A stretch of DNA of 64,000 bases from an uncultured Muribaculaceae bacterium (GCA_947628305.1 CANQZG010000015.1:1-64000); one strand, 5' to 3'; positions 16,696 to 27,475 are shown, counted from the stretch's first letter. Notes: a model not told the origin generated them from the letters alone. Numbers and translations: made by a program.

Positions 16696-18807
16696 TCAAT
16701 TGCGACGGCGGTCGCTGCGGTTGCCACGCTGCCGCTCCTGTTCCTTGAGAAGCTGCTGCTGGCGACGCTGCGCCTCCTCAAGCCGCGCCATGAACCCTGA
16801 CTTTTTCTTGGGTTTACGGGCATTGGCTCTCATTGTCTCGCGAACCTTGTCCTCATCGACCACGCGACGGAAGATGTAGGTCTGCACAATGGTGATTAAC
16901 AATGACAGGAAGTAGTAGTAGCTAAGACCGGCCGCATAGTTGTTGAAGAAATACAGGAACATCAACGGCATCAGATACATCATCCACTTCATCATTGGGT
17001 TGGACGAGGTGGACGGCTGGGTCTGCATGTTGAGATAGGTATAGAGTATATTGGTCACGGTCATCAAGAGACAGAACAGGCTGATTTGGTTACCGAATAT
17101 CCAATTGATTACAGGGATGTTGGCGCTCCATGTCAATATCGAGTCGGGTGCCGACAAATCCTTCACCCACAAGAACGCCTCCCCTCTAAGCTCGATTGCC
17201 GACGGAAAGAAATTGAACATCGCAATGAGGATAGGCATCTGCAACAACAACGGCAGGCAACCGGAGAACGGCGACGCCCCAGCCCTTGAATACAGTGCCA
17301 TCGTCTCCTGCTGACGTTTCATAGCGTTCTCGTTGCCGGGATACTTGTCGTTGATTTCCTTGATTTCAGGGGCGAGCACACGCATCTTGGCCTGTGACAT
17401 ATAGCTCTTGTAGGTGAACGGGAAAAGTATGAGCTTGATAAAAATTGTCAACAGGAGTATAATCACGCCGTAATTGGAGATATACTGACCGAGGAAACTG
17501 AACGTCGGAATCACAATTAGAGTGTTAATCCAACGGAACAACGACCATCCGAGCGGAATCAGATTGGTCAGATGCAACTCTTTTTCAGGCACTATATCGT
17601 TCTGTATATCGCTCAGGAGCGGATAGGAATTAGGCCCGATAAAGAAGATGAAAGATGCCGGGTTGGCCTTGGCCGTTGAATATTCGACAATGGCCTCGGT
17701 CGAGAATTCCTTGAGATAACGCGGGTCATCCTCGAGGACTGTCGATGACAGTTTGGCCGATGCGATTCCCTCTGGCGCGATAAGCACCGTTGAGAAAAAC
17801 TGATTCTTGTAACCAATCCAGGTGATGTGGTCCATGTCGGTCGATTTCGTGGAACTTTCGCTAAGATTGTCCACGTCACCGTCGGATGTCATGTAATACA
17901 ACGCGCTGTTACGTTCCTCAAACATGCGCCCTGCCTCGTTGCGGTGCATCCTGTCGCGCCAATTGAACTCCATCTCCGACACATTCGCACCTATGACCTG
18001 TCCCATGTTTGCCTGAACGATATCCATGTTGACCGTATAACCGCCGGCGGGGAGGGTGTAACGTATTCCCCATGTCGCGCCGTCCCCGAGGTCAAGTTTC
18101 ATCAACACGGTCGAGTCGTTCCCCTGCACGGGGGTGAAATAAAACTCCGACGTATCAAAATGATTGTCATCCGACGCCAAGGTGAAACTATAGGCATCAA
18201 CACCGGGCGAGAACGGTTGAACCGGCACGGAGTCATAACGTTCATAGTCCTTTAACGACGCACGGGTGATGATACCACCCTTTGTTGACAGTTCAAGCGA
18301 CAGATATTCATTCTCCAGTTTAACCGTGGTCGAGTCGCCATGCAGGCAACGGGCAAACCCGCGGTAACGGGCGGCATCCTCAAGCGAAGTGCGCAATGCC
18401 GAGAGTGCGGCACGCGCGGCCACCGGCGACAACGAGCCGATACGGTTATAGATGATATCGGCGGCTGAGATACCGGCCGAGTCGGCGGTCATGATTGTGC
18501 CTGACACCGCCCCGTCGGCGGCGACACGCAGGTCTACGCGTCCTGTCGCGAGACGGGCGGTCGATGATGCGGTATCGGCAGTGCCAAGTTCACGCACTGT
18601 GGCTACAATCATCTTTATTTCTTCAGGCGTAATCGAGTCAAGGGTGAGCGACGGCGACTGTTCAGTCGCCTGGGCCTCCTGACGCGCCTGTTGCTCGGCC
18701 TTTTCACGCTGGGCGGCGATTTCGGCCTCCGACGGCTTGTTGAGCCACATAAAGCCGAATACGACCAACGCCATCAACAAAAGGCCGGTTAGGGTGTTCT
18801 TATCCAT
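16696..18807 (-). CDS. yidC: membrane protein insertase YidC
   Basis: A 703-residue insertase of the YidC/Oxa1/Alb3 family. It has an N-terminal membrane anchor (MDKNTLTGLLLMALVVFGFMW), a large periplasmic beta-supersandwich domain (about 60-370), and the conserved insertase core of five membrane helices (about 375-650). The core includes the cytoplasmic hairpin KMRVLAPEIKEINDKYPGN and SPFSGCLPLLLQMPIL. The basic, glutamine-rich tail is typical of Bacteroidetes YidC. It inserts inner-membrane proteins with or without SecYEG. It lies 39 nt downstream of pyrG and is probably co-transcribed. Confidence 0.95.
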   Translation of the reverse strand: MDKNTLTGLLLMALVVFGFMWLNKPSEAEIAAQREKAEQQARQEAQATEQSPSLTLDSITPEEIKMIVATVRELGTADTASSTARLATGRVDLRVAADGAVSGTIMTADSAGISAADIIYNRIGSLSPVAARAALSALRTSLEDAARYRGFARCLHGDSTTVKLENEYLSLELSTKGGIITRASLKDYERYDSVPVQPFSPGVDAYSFTLASDDNHFDTSEFYFTPVQGNDSTVLMKLDLGDGATWGIRYTLPAGGYTVNMDIVQANMGQVIGANVSEMEFNWRDRMHRNEAGRMFEERNSALYYMTSDGDVDNLSESSTKSTDMDHITWIGYKNQFFSTVLIAPEGIASAKLSSTVLEDDPRYLKEFSTEAIVEYSTAKANPASFIFFIGPNSYPLLSDIQNDIVPEKELHLTNLIPLGWSLFRWINTLIVIPTFSFLGQYISNYGVIILLLTIFIKLILFPFTYKSYMSQAKMRVLAPEIKEINDKYPGNENAMKRQQETMALYSRAGASPFSGCLPLLLQMPILIAMFNFFPSAIELRGEAFLWVKDLSAPDSILTWSANIPVINWIFGNQISLFCLLMTVTNILYTYLNMQTQPSTSSNPMMKWMMYLMPLMFLYFFNNYAAGLSYYYFLSLLITIVQTYIFRRVVDEDKVRETMRANARKPKKKSGFMARLEEAQRRQQQLLKEQERQRGNRSDRRRN

Positions 18808-18846
18808 TTAACGGGTATTTAATATTTTCTATTTTCAAATTACCAT

Positions 18847-20496
<1,650 letters not shown>

Positions 20497-20508
20497 TCAA
20501 TTAAGTTG

Positions 20509-20516
20509 CAAAAGTA
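20509..20516 (-). promoter_or_regulatory. pyrG promoter (-7 box)
   Basis: TACTTTTG then CAAC on the minus strand, about 34 nt before the pyrG ATG; CTTG lies near the -33 position. Confidence 0.5.
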
Positions 20517-20666
20517 CTAATTATTCCGACAGGTTGCAAGATTTTCACACAAATCACGCCGAGAAGACCCGAACAATGAACCAAAAAGCGACCACGACCG
20601 TTAGATTGATAATCAAGGTTAGCCATAATTGTGTCTTCCCTGATGCGATTGTGCCACGCGATAATA

Positions 20667-20740
20667 CAAAAAACCGCCGCCGTCCCGCCGTCATGCAATG
20701 GGGTTGTTTTGCATGACATCGGGTTGCCGGCGGTCTTTTT
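20667..20740. terminator. orphan two-way terminator in a divergent gap
   Basis: A nested stem: 6 bp (20674-20679 with 20728-20733) enclosing a perfect 9-bp stem (20690-20698 with 20709-20717). TCTTTTT follows on the plus side and a six-T run on the minus side. Pyrimidine synthesis and LPS genes diverge around it, so neither gene uses it. The rest of 20476-20830 holds only the two promoters and no convincing gene. Confidence 0.6.
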
Positions 20741-20765
20741 GTCACGCTAATAATGTTTAAATTTA

Positions 20766-20806
20766 GGGCATGATGCCCAATTTTATAATTATAAGACGTA
20801 TATTTG
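20766..20806 (+). promoter_or_regulatory. lptD promoter with upstream palindrome
   Basis: TATATTTG at 20799-20806, followed by CACC. The palindrome GGGCAT-G-ATGCCC (20766-20778) sits where the -33 box would be, and no TTTG is present there. It may be a regulator site. Confidence 0.5.
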
Positions 20807-20830
20807 CACCGTTTTTTCACGCACAAGGAC

Positions 20831-23650
20831 TTGAGGAAATCCCACCTATATATTATTCTCACATTATTGCTGACGGTGTTGTCAACCTTTGCCTCCGCAC
20901 GTCAGGCCGACTCGCAGCCGGCACTGTCACCGATGTATGTTGTCGGAGACACACTCGCGCCGGTTGACTCCTCCGCAACAAAAACATCGACATCCGATAC
21001 ATTGGTGACAGTCGCTGACTCCCTGTCGGCGGACACACTGTCCTCCCGGCACAGGACTCGACGCCGACATCTCAGCCGAGAACGCAAGGAACAGGAGAAA
21101 CCCGTGGGAAAAATCGTCCGCTCAAAGGTTGACCTTGATAACACTGTCACATTCCAGGCAGCCGACTCGATGATACTTATCGGGAAAAGCGAGGCCTACA
21201 TGTACGGCACCAGCAATGTGACCTACGGCAACATCAAGCTCGACGCAGCCGAAATCAGGATGAACCTCGCCAACAGCACCGTATATGCCGTAGGAGTCCC
21301 TGATTCAACGGGCGAACTTGTAGGCTCCCCTGTTTTCGAAGACAACGGCACGACCTACGAGTCCAAAACCATGGATTACAACTTCAAGACGCAGAAAGGA
21401 TATATAACCGATGTCATCACACAACAAGGCGAAGGTTACCTGACAGGCGGACGCACTAAAAAGGTCGATGACAATACATTCTATACCGAAAATGGCCGTT
21501 ACACGACCTGTGACAACCACGAGCACCCCCACTTCTGGCTACAGCTCACCAAGGCCAAGGTACGCCCCAAGAAAGATGTCGTTTCAGGGCCGGCCTATAT
21601 GGTGCTCGCAGGGTTACCTCTGCCTTTGGCGGTGCCGTTCGGTTATTTCCCGTTTTCCGAAAAATATTCGTCAGGCATCATCTTTCCGACTTTCGGCGAT
21701 GACTACCAACGCGGATTCTACCTGTCGAACGGCGGATATTACTTCGCCATAAACGACAACATCGACATGGCCCTTACGGGTGAAATCTACACCAAAGGCT
21801 CTTGGGGACTACAGGCCCGGTCGGCCTACGTTAAGCGCTACAAGTACAACGGCTCGTTCAACATATCCTACCTGAAGTCGATATACGGCGACAAAGGCGC
21901 GCCTGACTACTCCAAGCAGACCAACTTCCAGGTGTTATGGAGCCATTCCCAAGACTCCAAGGCCAACCCCAACATGTCCCTGTCGGCAAGCGTCAACTTC
22001 ACCACGAGCGGATATTCGCGAAACGACCTCAACAGCTATTACTCATCGTCGTTCACCGAGAACACCAAGAGCTCTACGGTCAACATGACCTACCGTTTCC
22101 CCAATTCCAAATGGTCGCTGTCGACAACCGCCAATGTCGCGCAACGCACCCAGGACTCGACTTTAACCGTGTCATTCCCGAATATCACGGTCACTATGTC
22201 GCAACTTGCGCCGTTCAAGCGCAAACGCGCCGTCGGCGATGAAAAATGGTATGAGAAAATCAAACTCTCCTACTCGGGCGTGTTCAACAACTCGTTGACC
22301 GCCAAACAGGATGTATTCTTCAAGAAATCGCTGATAAAGGACTGGCGCAACGGTATGCGCCACAGCATTCCCATCTCCGCTACATTCAACCTGTTCAAGT
22401 ATATTAACCTCACGCCGTCAATCAACTTCACCGACCGCATGTATACCTCAAAGGTACGCCGTCAGTGGGACCCGAACGCATCGGCCGAGGTCTGCGACAC
22501 AAGTTATAGTTTTTACAATGTGTGGGACTTCACATCGTCCCTTTCGCTCGACACCAAGGTTTACGGATTTTTCCAACCGCTGCCGTTCCTCGGTGACAAG
22601 GTGAAGATGATACGCCATGTGTTCACCCCCACAATCTCGTTCTCGGCGTCACCCGACTTCGGTTCGTCATTCTTCGGCTACTATGGCTCATATCAGCGTC
22701 CCGATGTCAACGGTGTGATGCAGACCCACCAATATTCCTACTTCCCAAATTCCCTGTTCGGTGTACCGGAGGTAGGCCGCAACGGCTCGGTCAGTGTCTC
22801 GCTTGCCAACAACCTTGAGATGAAAGTCAAGACCGACAATGACTCAATAGGCGAAAAGAAAATCTCGTTAATCGAGAATTTCACAGTCAGCCAGAGTTAC
22901 AACTTCGCAGCCGATTCAATGAACTGGAGCAATATCAATACATCACTCATGCTGCGCCTCGTCAAGAATTTCAATCTCAACCTCTCGGCGACATGGGATG
23001 TCTACACCTATCAGCTAAACTCGGCAGGCAATCCCGTACGCGTCAACATCCCGCGTTTCAAGGCCGGAAAGGGACTCGGACGCCTGTCAAGCACCGGCAC
23101 ATCATTCTCCTACACTTTCAACAACAATACATTCAAACGCAAAAACAAGGACAACGGCAACAAACCGCCGGAATCCCAGGCCGAAGATTTCGCCCAGGAT
23201 ATATCGGACGACCCGTCTCATGACGGCTCGGAACGGAACAAGAAAGACGACTCCGGCATCGAAATGAATCCCGACGGATACATGAAATGGTCAGTCCCGT
23301 GGAGTCTCACGTTCAATTACTCGGTCAACTACGGTTACGGCGCGTTCAACAAGAAAAAGATGGAGTATGACGGACGCATAACCCAGAATCTCAGTTTCTC
23401 GGGCAACATCAGTCCGACCAAGAACTGGAACTTCAGTTTCTCGGCGAGCTATAACTTCGACACCCACAAACTCGCCTACATGAACTGCAACATATCACGA
23501 GACCTACACTGTTTCACAATGCGCGCCAGCTTTGTCCCCGTCGGCCCTTACAAAAGTTACAACTTCCACATCTCGGTCAAGTCTTCGCTGCTGGCCGACC
23601 TGAAGTATGACAAACGTTCGTCCATGCGTAACGGTGTCACATGGTATTAA
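20831..23650 (+). CDS. lptD: LptD/OstA-like LPS assembly outer membrane protein
   Basis: A large protein of 939 residues. No ATG precedes the signal peptide. The open frame starts at 20804 inside the promoter, so the TTG at 20831 (giving RKSHLYIILTLLLTVLSTFASA after Met, with AAGGA just upstream) is the most sensible start. After a low-complexity Ser/Thr segment comes an OstA-like beta-jellyroll (about 95-260; DSMILIGKSEAYMYG, NSTVYAVGVPDSTGE). The rest is a beta-barrel rich in alternating aromatic strands (about 260-930). The family exports lipopolysaccharide to the outer leaflet in Bacteroidetes. A 60-residue charged insert precedes the last strands. Six nt separate it from the next gene. 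Confidence 0.82.
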   Translation: MRKSHLYIILTLLLTVLSTFASARQADSQPALSPMYVVGDTLAPVDSSATKTSTSDTLVTVADSLSADTLSSRHRTRRRHLSRERKEQEKPVGKIVRSKVDLDNTVTFQAADSMILIGKSEAYMYGTSNVTYGNIKLDAAEIRMNLANSTVYAVGVPDSTGELVGSPVFEDNGTTYESKTMDYNFKTQKGYITDVITQQGEGYLTGGRTKKVDDNTFYTENGRYTTCDNHEHPHFWLQLTKAKVRPKKDVVSGPAYMVLAGLPLPLAVPFGYFPFSEKYSSGIIFPTFGDDYQRGFYLSNGGYYFAINDNIDMALTGEIYTKGSWGLQARSAYVKRYKYNGSFNISYLKSIYGDKGAPDYSKQTNFQVLWSHSQDSKANPNMSLSASVNFTTSGYSRNDLNSYYSSSFTENTKSSTVNMTYRFPNSKWSLSTTANVAQRTQDSTLTVSFPNITVTMSQLAPFKRKRAVGDEKWYEKIKLSYSGVFNNSLTAKQDVFFKKSLIKDWRNGMRHSIPISATFNLFKYINLTPSINFTDRMYTSKVRRQWDPNASAEVCDTSYSFYNVWDFTSSLSLDTKVYGFFQPLPFLGDKVKMIRHVFTPTISFSASPDFGSSFFGYYGSYQRPDVNGVMQTHQYSYFPNSLFGVPEVGRNGSVSVSLANNLEMKVKTDNDSIGEKKISLIENFTVSQSYNFAADSMNWSNINTSLMLRLVKNFNLNLSATWDVYTYQLNSAGNPVRVNIPRFKAGKGLGRLSSTGTSFSYTFNNNTFKRKNKDNGNKPPESQAEDFAQDISDDPSHDGSERNKKDDSGIEMNPDGYMKWSVPWSLTFNYSVNYGYGAFNKKKMEYDGRITQNLSFSGNISPTKNWNFSFSASYNFDTHKLAYMNCNISRDLHCFTMRASFVPVGPYKSYNFHISVKSSLLADLKYDKRSSMRNGVTWY

Positions 23651-23656
23651 AACGCT

Positions 23657-25297
23657 ATGAAATATCTTCTCTCCATCCTCCCGTTGACACTGGTAATCAT
23701 CCTTGCAGGATGCACCCGCGAGAGCGTCTCTGTACGAGCCGCCCTCGACCATGCCGAACGTGTCATGGAGGCCGCACCCGATTCGGCTCTCGCGCTCATG
23801 GACGGAATTGACACGGCATCTCTAAAGACCGACAAGGGACGTGCGCTCTATGCACTGTTGATGACCCGGGCCCGCTACAAGAACTATATAAACGAAACCG
23901 ATGATTCACTCATCAACGTCGCCGTCAACTATTACTCGGGCAAAGGGGACGCTCATGAAATGCTGTCATTGTTCCAACAGGCTTGTATCACCTACAATAA
24001 CGGTCTGTTCCCCAAAGCCATTGCAACCGCCACCCGGGCCAATGAACTCGCGTCATCACTGAACGATGAACTGTGGTGCGCCCGCACCGAGGACCTTATT
24101 GCCGATATATTTGAGAGCACCCTCAACTATACCGAGAGCCTGAGACACCGGCAATCGGCCCTGAAGCATTACCTCAAAGCCGGGGAGGACACCAACGCGA
24201 GATTAACCCGCTTGGAAATCGCCCTTGAACAGAGTGCCCAAAAGGATTATGCCGAAGCATTGGAAAACTTCAAACTGGTCGACACTGTCGGTTGCCCACC
24301 CGAATTAAAGGCGTGTTACCTTGATTATGTCATCAAGATTTTCTATGCCCTCGGCAAATATAACACCGCCGAGCGGCTAAGATTGGAATTGGAACAGTTC
24401 GACGGGTTTCATTCAAAGAGCAGTGTCTATTTCAACACGCTAACCATGCTGAAACTGTCGTTGGGCGACATCAAGTGGGCCAAGGCCTACTGCGACAGCA
24501 CCAGCGCGTATGCCGTCACCCCCATGGACTCATTGACCGCAATGGTCGCCCGCATGAACATCTACCGTGCCCTCGGCGATTATAAAAACGCTTTCCTTGT
24601 CGAGGAGGAGGTCATGGAGCGTCAAAATGATATCGTCAAAGAGACAATCAGCGAGTCAGCCATGGCTGCACAACGCGATTACTATAACATCGAAAGCATC
24701 AAGGCCGAGAAAAAGGCTGAAAAGAACCGTATGGCCACCATTTTCGTTGTAATCATCGCCATTCTGATAATAACCTGTGTCATCATATCAGTCCAATTAA
24801 GAATGAAATTACGGGACAGGGAGTTCAACGACACAATCCGCCGAATCAGAGACGAAATCAAAGGGCATGACATCCTGTACAACGAGCAGTCAGAGTTCAT
24901 GGGGCAATTGATTGATAGACGTTTCGGACTAATCAACCGGCTTTGCGATGAATATTTCGAGGTCGAGAATGACGACATGGCGAGACGCCGAGTCTACAAA
25001 AAAGTCAAGGAAGAGGTGGGTCATATATGTAACACGGAAAACCTCGCCGAACTTCAGAATATAGTGAATCGCTCACGCGACAATATCCTCGAACGCGCGA
25101 AATCACAAATCCCGGATTTGACAGCAGACAACCTCCTCATGCTGACATTGATATACTCCGGCTTCGCCCCCAAGACAATCTGCCTTATCTTGAACCTGAA
25201 AATGAAAACATTCTACACCCGTCGCCAACGGCTCGTCAACCGCATCAAGGAATCGGACGACCCCGACCGACAGGAATTCCTTGACCTAATTCGATAA
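23657..25297 (+). CDS. membrane TPR regulator with C-terminal HTH-like domain
   Basis: A 546-residue protein with a lipoprotein-like signal (ILAGC), then about 300 residues of TPR-like helical repeats. One membrane helix follows near 355-377 (ATIFVVIIAILIITCVIISVQ), then a coiled-coil and a C-terminal domain. The end (LTADNLLMLTLIYSGF, then KTICLILNLKMKTFYTRRQRL) resembles the terminal segment of Bacteroidetes TPR regulators that is thought to bind DNA. Known: this family layout is common in Bacteroidetes. Inferred: it senses something outside and regulates nearby genes. Four GTGAAGA half-sites follow within 300 bp. Confidence 0.65.
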   Translation: MKYLLSILPLTLVIILAGCTRESVSVRAALDHAERVMEAAPDSALALMDGIDTASLKTDKGRALYALLMTRARYKNYINETDDSLINVAVNYYSGKGDAHEMLSLFQQACITYNNGLFPKAIATATRANELASSLNDELWCARTEDLIADIFESTLNYTESLRHRQSALKHYLKAGEDTNARLTRLEIALEQSAQKDYAEALENFKLVDTVGCPPELKACYLDYVIKIFYALGKYNTAERLRLELEQFDGFHSKSSVYFNTLTMLKLSLGDIKWAKAYCDSTSAYAVTPMDSLTAMVARMNIYRALGDYKNAFLVEEEVMERQNDIVKETISESAMAAQRDYYNIESIKAEKKAEKNRMATIFVVIIAILIITCVIISVQLRMKLRDREFNDTIRRIRDEIKGHDILYNEQSEFMGQLIDRRFGLINRLCDEYFEVENDDMARRRVYKKVKEEVGHICNTENLAELQNIVNRSRDNILERAKSQIPDLTADNLLMLTLIYSGFAPKTICLILNLKMKTFYTRRQRLVNRIKESDDPDRQEFLDLIR

Positions 25298-25337
25298 AAC
25301 CACACTACCACGAGAGGTTGCAAAAGGGATTTAAATC

Positions 25338-25363
25338 GTAGGGACGCGCCAACGTGCGCGTCC
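25338..25363. repeat. GTAGGG-edged intergenic palindrome
   Basis: GTAGGG edge at 25338, arms GGACGCGC and GCGCGTCC with a 6-nt loop. It is preceded by GTTGCAAAA, as in other copies, and differs from the 11971-11996 copy at one loop base. Confidence 0.75.
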
Positions 25364-25443
25364 TCAAAGTTGTTCGAGGTCGGAGACCTCATCGAACGCC
25401 CAAATGCCATTAAATCATTGATTTACAACACATTACACAGCAA

Positions 25444-25559
25444 TCTTCACTATTCAAGGGAATCTCCTGAAAATCAGCCAATTACAACGTGAAGAGAAAT
25501 TAATTTTTCTTCACCACTTATTCATCTGTCACTCAACGCATTACAAATCACAGTGAAGA
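25444..25559. promoter_or_regulatory. four GTGAAGA half-sites, one near-perfect palindrome
   Basis: TCTTCAC at 25444 and 25508, GTGAAGA at 25489 and 25553. The middle two form a 26-bp palindrome (25489-25514; 13-bp arms, one mismatch). The sites lie upstream of two TAnnTTTG boxes and downstream of a putative membrane regulator gene. They are a candidate operator array in an otherwise gene-free stretch (25298-25683). Confidence 0.45.
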
Positions 25560-25603
25560 ATAATTTTCAACGCTGAAATTATCATACTGATAACAAAAGC
25601 ACT

Positions 25604-25653
25604 TAAATTTGCATCAAAACAATTGCAATTTACAATTCAATCCATTAATTTTG
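25604..25653 (+). promoter_or_regulatory. tandem promoter boxes before small lipoprotein
   Basis: TAAATTTG at 25604-25611 and TAATTTTG at 25646-25653, 80 and 38 nt before the ATG at 25684. Confidence 0.5.
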
Positions 25654-25683
25654 TGATAAGACGCAATATAAAAACGCTTACTC

Positions 25684-25947
25684 ATGAAAAAACATCTGGA
25701 AAAACTACTCACACTAATCCTTATTGTTGTCGCAATGACCGTCATGGCATCCTGCGGGGATGTAGATGACGAGCCACTGCCCGACCCCGATTCCTTCGAA
25801 TCCGGATTCCGACCGCGGGGCATCCCTGTCACGCCCCGCAAAGACGGCACCACGCTCAAACGTCGCGCCCCCTCGCACGACAACCCCACACTCCCCGATT
25901 CCATCGAGGTGGCACATAGAGATGTAGGGAGGGTATTGCAAAACTAA
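25684..25947 (+). CDS. small lipoprotein with repeat-derived C-terminus
   Basis: An 87-residue protein with a lipoprotein signal (TVMASC, Cys near 23) followed by an acidic, proline-rich, unstructured-looking tail. The family is not recognised. The last seven codons and the stop are provided by the left arm of the 153-bp inverted-repeat element at 25928-26080. The natural C-terminus may therefore have been replaced or extended when the repeat arrived. The downstream gene is a serpin lipoprotein with a similar signal (MLASC). Confidence 0.55.
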   Translation: MKKHLEKLLTLILIVVAMTVMASCGDVDDEPLPDPDSFESGFRPRGIPVTPRKDGTTLKRRAPSHDNPTLPDSIEVAHRDVGRVLQN

Positions 25948-26080
25948 CAGTGTCGGTATCGTAGGGACACGACGTGTCGTGTCCGCCGTTGTAATCGACT
26001 ATAAATCAGTTCATTTCTTCGGACGGGGCGCGCCCCGTCCCTACGATTTGACACAAAACACCAATTTTGCAATACCCTCC
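25928..26080. repeat. 153-bp element with 16-bp terminal inverted repeats
   Basis: Perfect 16-bp terminal repeats (25928-25943 and 26065-26080) enclose two GTAGGG-edged palindromes in opposite orientation. One is GTAGGG plus GGACACGAC/GTCGTGTCC-type arms at 25961-25984. The other is a perfect 20-bp palindrome with CCCTAC edge at 26021-26045. The whole is MITE-like but has no coding capacity, and no clear target duplication is visible. Confidence 0.7.
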
Positions 26081-26134
26081 GAAAGACAGTGGCATCATTA
26101 AATCGTAAAACGCTTCCGACACCACCGCCAATTA

Positions 26135-26161
26135 GGACGCGTTCGTTGGCGCGTCCCTACG
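26135..26161. repeat. GTAGGG-edged intergenic palindrome
   Basis: Arms GGACGCG (26135-26141) and CGCGTCC (26150-26156), then CTACG. Third copy between the small lipoprotein and the serpin. Confidence 0.65.
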
Positions 26162-26207
26162 ACAAAACTCAAAACACTATATAAATTCATTCACTAACAC
26201 ATAACTC

Positions 26208-27407
26208 ATGAAAAAGCGTTTTTACATCGCGACACTTTCAGCCATCATGCTGGCGTCGTGCTCCGGTGACGATGATGTCGTCGGGAATGCAAAACACATA
26301 CCGATTGAGTTAAGCGAGGTTGAGCAATCCGTCAACACCGCGCAAAAAGAGTTTGCATTCAACTTTTTCAATCAAGTCTGTCTCAATTCAGACGAGCCAA
26401 ACGTAATAACATCCCCGTTCAGTGCGTCAATGGCATTGTCAATACTGGCAAACGGTGCTGACGGGACAACACTCTCCCAATTCAAGAGGGTCATCGGTTG
26501 CAGCGACATCGAATCGCTAAATCAATTAAACCGCAAATTCAGTGACCGATTGCCACTGATGGACAACCGCGTGACATTATCCATCGGCAACTCGGTATGG
26601 CTCGACAAGAATTACACCGCGACCGATGTGTATGTCAACACCATGCGACAAACCTACAATGCCGATGTAAAAGAGGCCAGACTTTCCTCTATAGAAACCT
26701 TGAACGCAATCAATTCATGGTGCTCCCGCAAAACGTCAGGACTAATTGACCCTTTCCTCGATGAACCGCTGAAAGAGGACTGTCATCTATTTGTCGCAAA
26801 CACCCTCTACTTCAACGGCAAATGGGCCAAGGCATTCCGACAGGTAAAACCGGGCAAATTCACTAATGCCGACGGGACTATCTCAACCATCGACATGATG
26901 ACTGACGAGATAGATGTCGGTCATAGCAAATATGGCGACTACGAAGCCATTTCGATTCCATACGGCAACGGGTCTTATAACATGTTGGTAATCATGAAAT
27001 CCAAGGGATTGTCAATCGACAATATCGATTACGACACGTATAAAGGCATACGTTCCGCCATGCCGGGAATGGGTGCAATAGTGTCGATGCCCAAATTCAC
27101 CGTCAACCAGAAATTTGACATAATGGCATCCTTGATGACAATGGGACTGACCGATGCGTTCGACGATAACAAGGCCGACTTCACCAATTTATCCGACAAC
27201 CGGCTATCATTAGGAGGCATGCAACAGGCAATCTATCTGAATGTGACTGAAAACGGCACAGAAGCCGCAGCTGTCACGGGGAACGGTGACCCTACGTCGC
27301 CTGGCATCGAGCCAAAGGCATTCGTCGTTAACCGTCCGTTCGTCTTCCTTATCGAGGAGCTGAGTACCGGCGCGGTGCTGTTCATGGGTCGAATAAACAA
27401 ACTGTAA
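26208..27407 (+). CDS. serpin family protease inhibitor, lipoprotein
   Basis: A 399-residue serpin with a lipoprotein signal (IMLASC, Cys near 19), so probably displayed on the outer membrane. Serpin core motifs include NVITSPFSASMALSILANGA near 63 and LFVANTLYFNGKWAKAF near 197. The breach/hinge region is ENGTEAAAVTG near 351, followed by NRPFVFLIEE. The hinge has the short-side-chain residues needed for an inhibitory serpin. The reactive loop is Gly/Pro/Asn-rich (GNGDPTSPGIEP), about two residues longer than alpha-1-antitrypsin by my alignment, and the P1 residue is uncertain. Gut serpins protect against host or community serine proteases; the target here is unknown. Confidence 0.88.
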   Translation: MKKRFYIATLSAIMLASCSGDDDVVGNAKHIPIELSEVEQSVNTAQKEFAFNFFNQVCLNSDEPNVITSPFSASMALSILANGADGTTLSQFKRVIGCSDIESLNQLNRKFSDRLPLMDNRVTLSIGNSVWLDKNYTATDVYVNTMRQTYNADVKEARLSSIETLNAINSWCSRKTSGLIDPFLDEPLKEDCHLFVANTLYFNGKWAKAFRQVKPGKFTNADGTISTIDMMTDEIDVGHSKYGDYEAISIPYGNGSYNMLVIMKSKGLSIDNIDYDTYKGIRSAMPGMGAIVSMPKFTVNQKFDIMASLMTMGLTDAFDDNKADFTNLSDNRLSLGGMQQAIYLNVTENGTEAAAVTGNGDPTSPGIEPKAFVVNRPFVFLIEELSTGAVLFMGRINKL

Positions 27408-27424
27408 AAAATTCGGATTTTTTC
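27406..27424 (+). terminator. AT-only hairpin after serpin
   Basis: Seven-bp AT stem (27406-27412 with 27417-27423) around TCGG. A weak terminator at best. Confidence 0.3.
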
Positions 27425-27467
27425 ATAAGTTTAGACACCGTAAATTGCCCTGTAGTATAATTTTCGC

Positions 27468-27475
27468 TAAATTTG
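27468..27475 (+). promoter_or_regulatory. rseC-rnf operon promoter (-7 box)
   Basis: TAAATTTG followed by CATG; ATTG at 27444-27447 lies 20 nt upstream. The box overlaps the in-frame TTG at 27473, supporting ATG 27491 as the real start. Confidence 0.6.

Noticed and set aside
20554-20862. 102-residue minus-strand open frame between pyrG and lptD
   Set aside because: It runs through the terminator hairpin and the lptD promoter; only its last 24 residues look membrane-like, without a good start.
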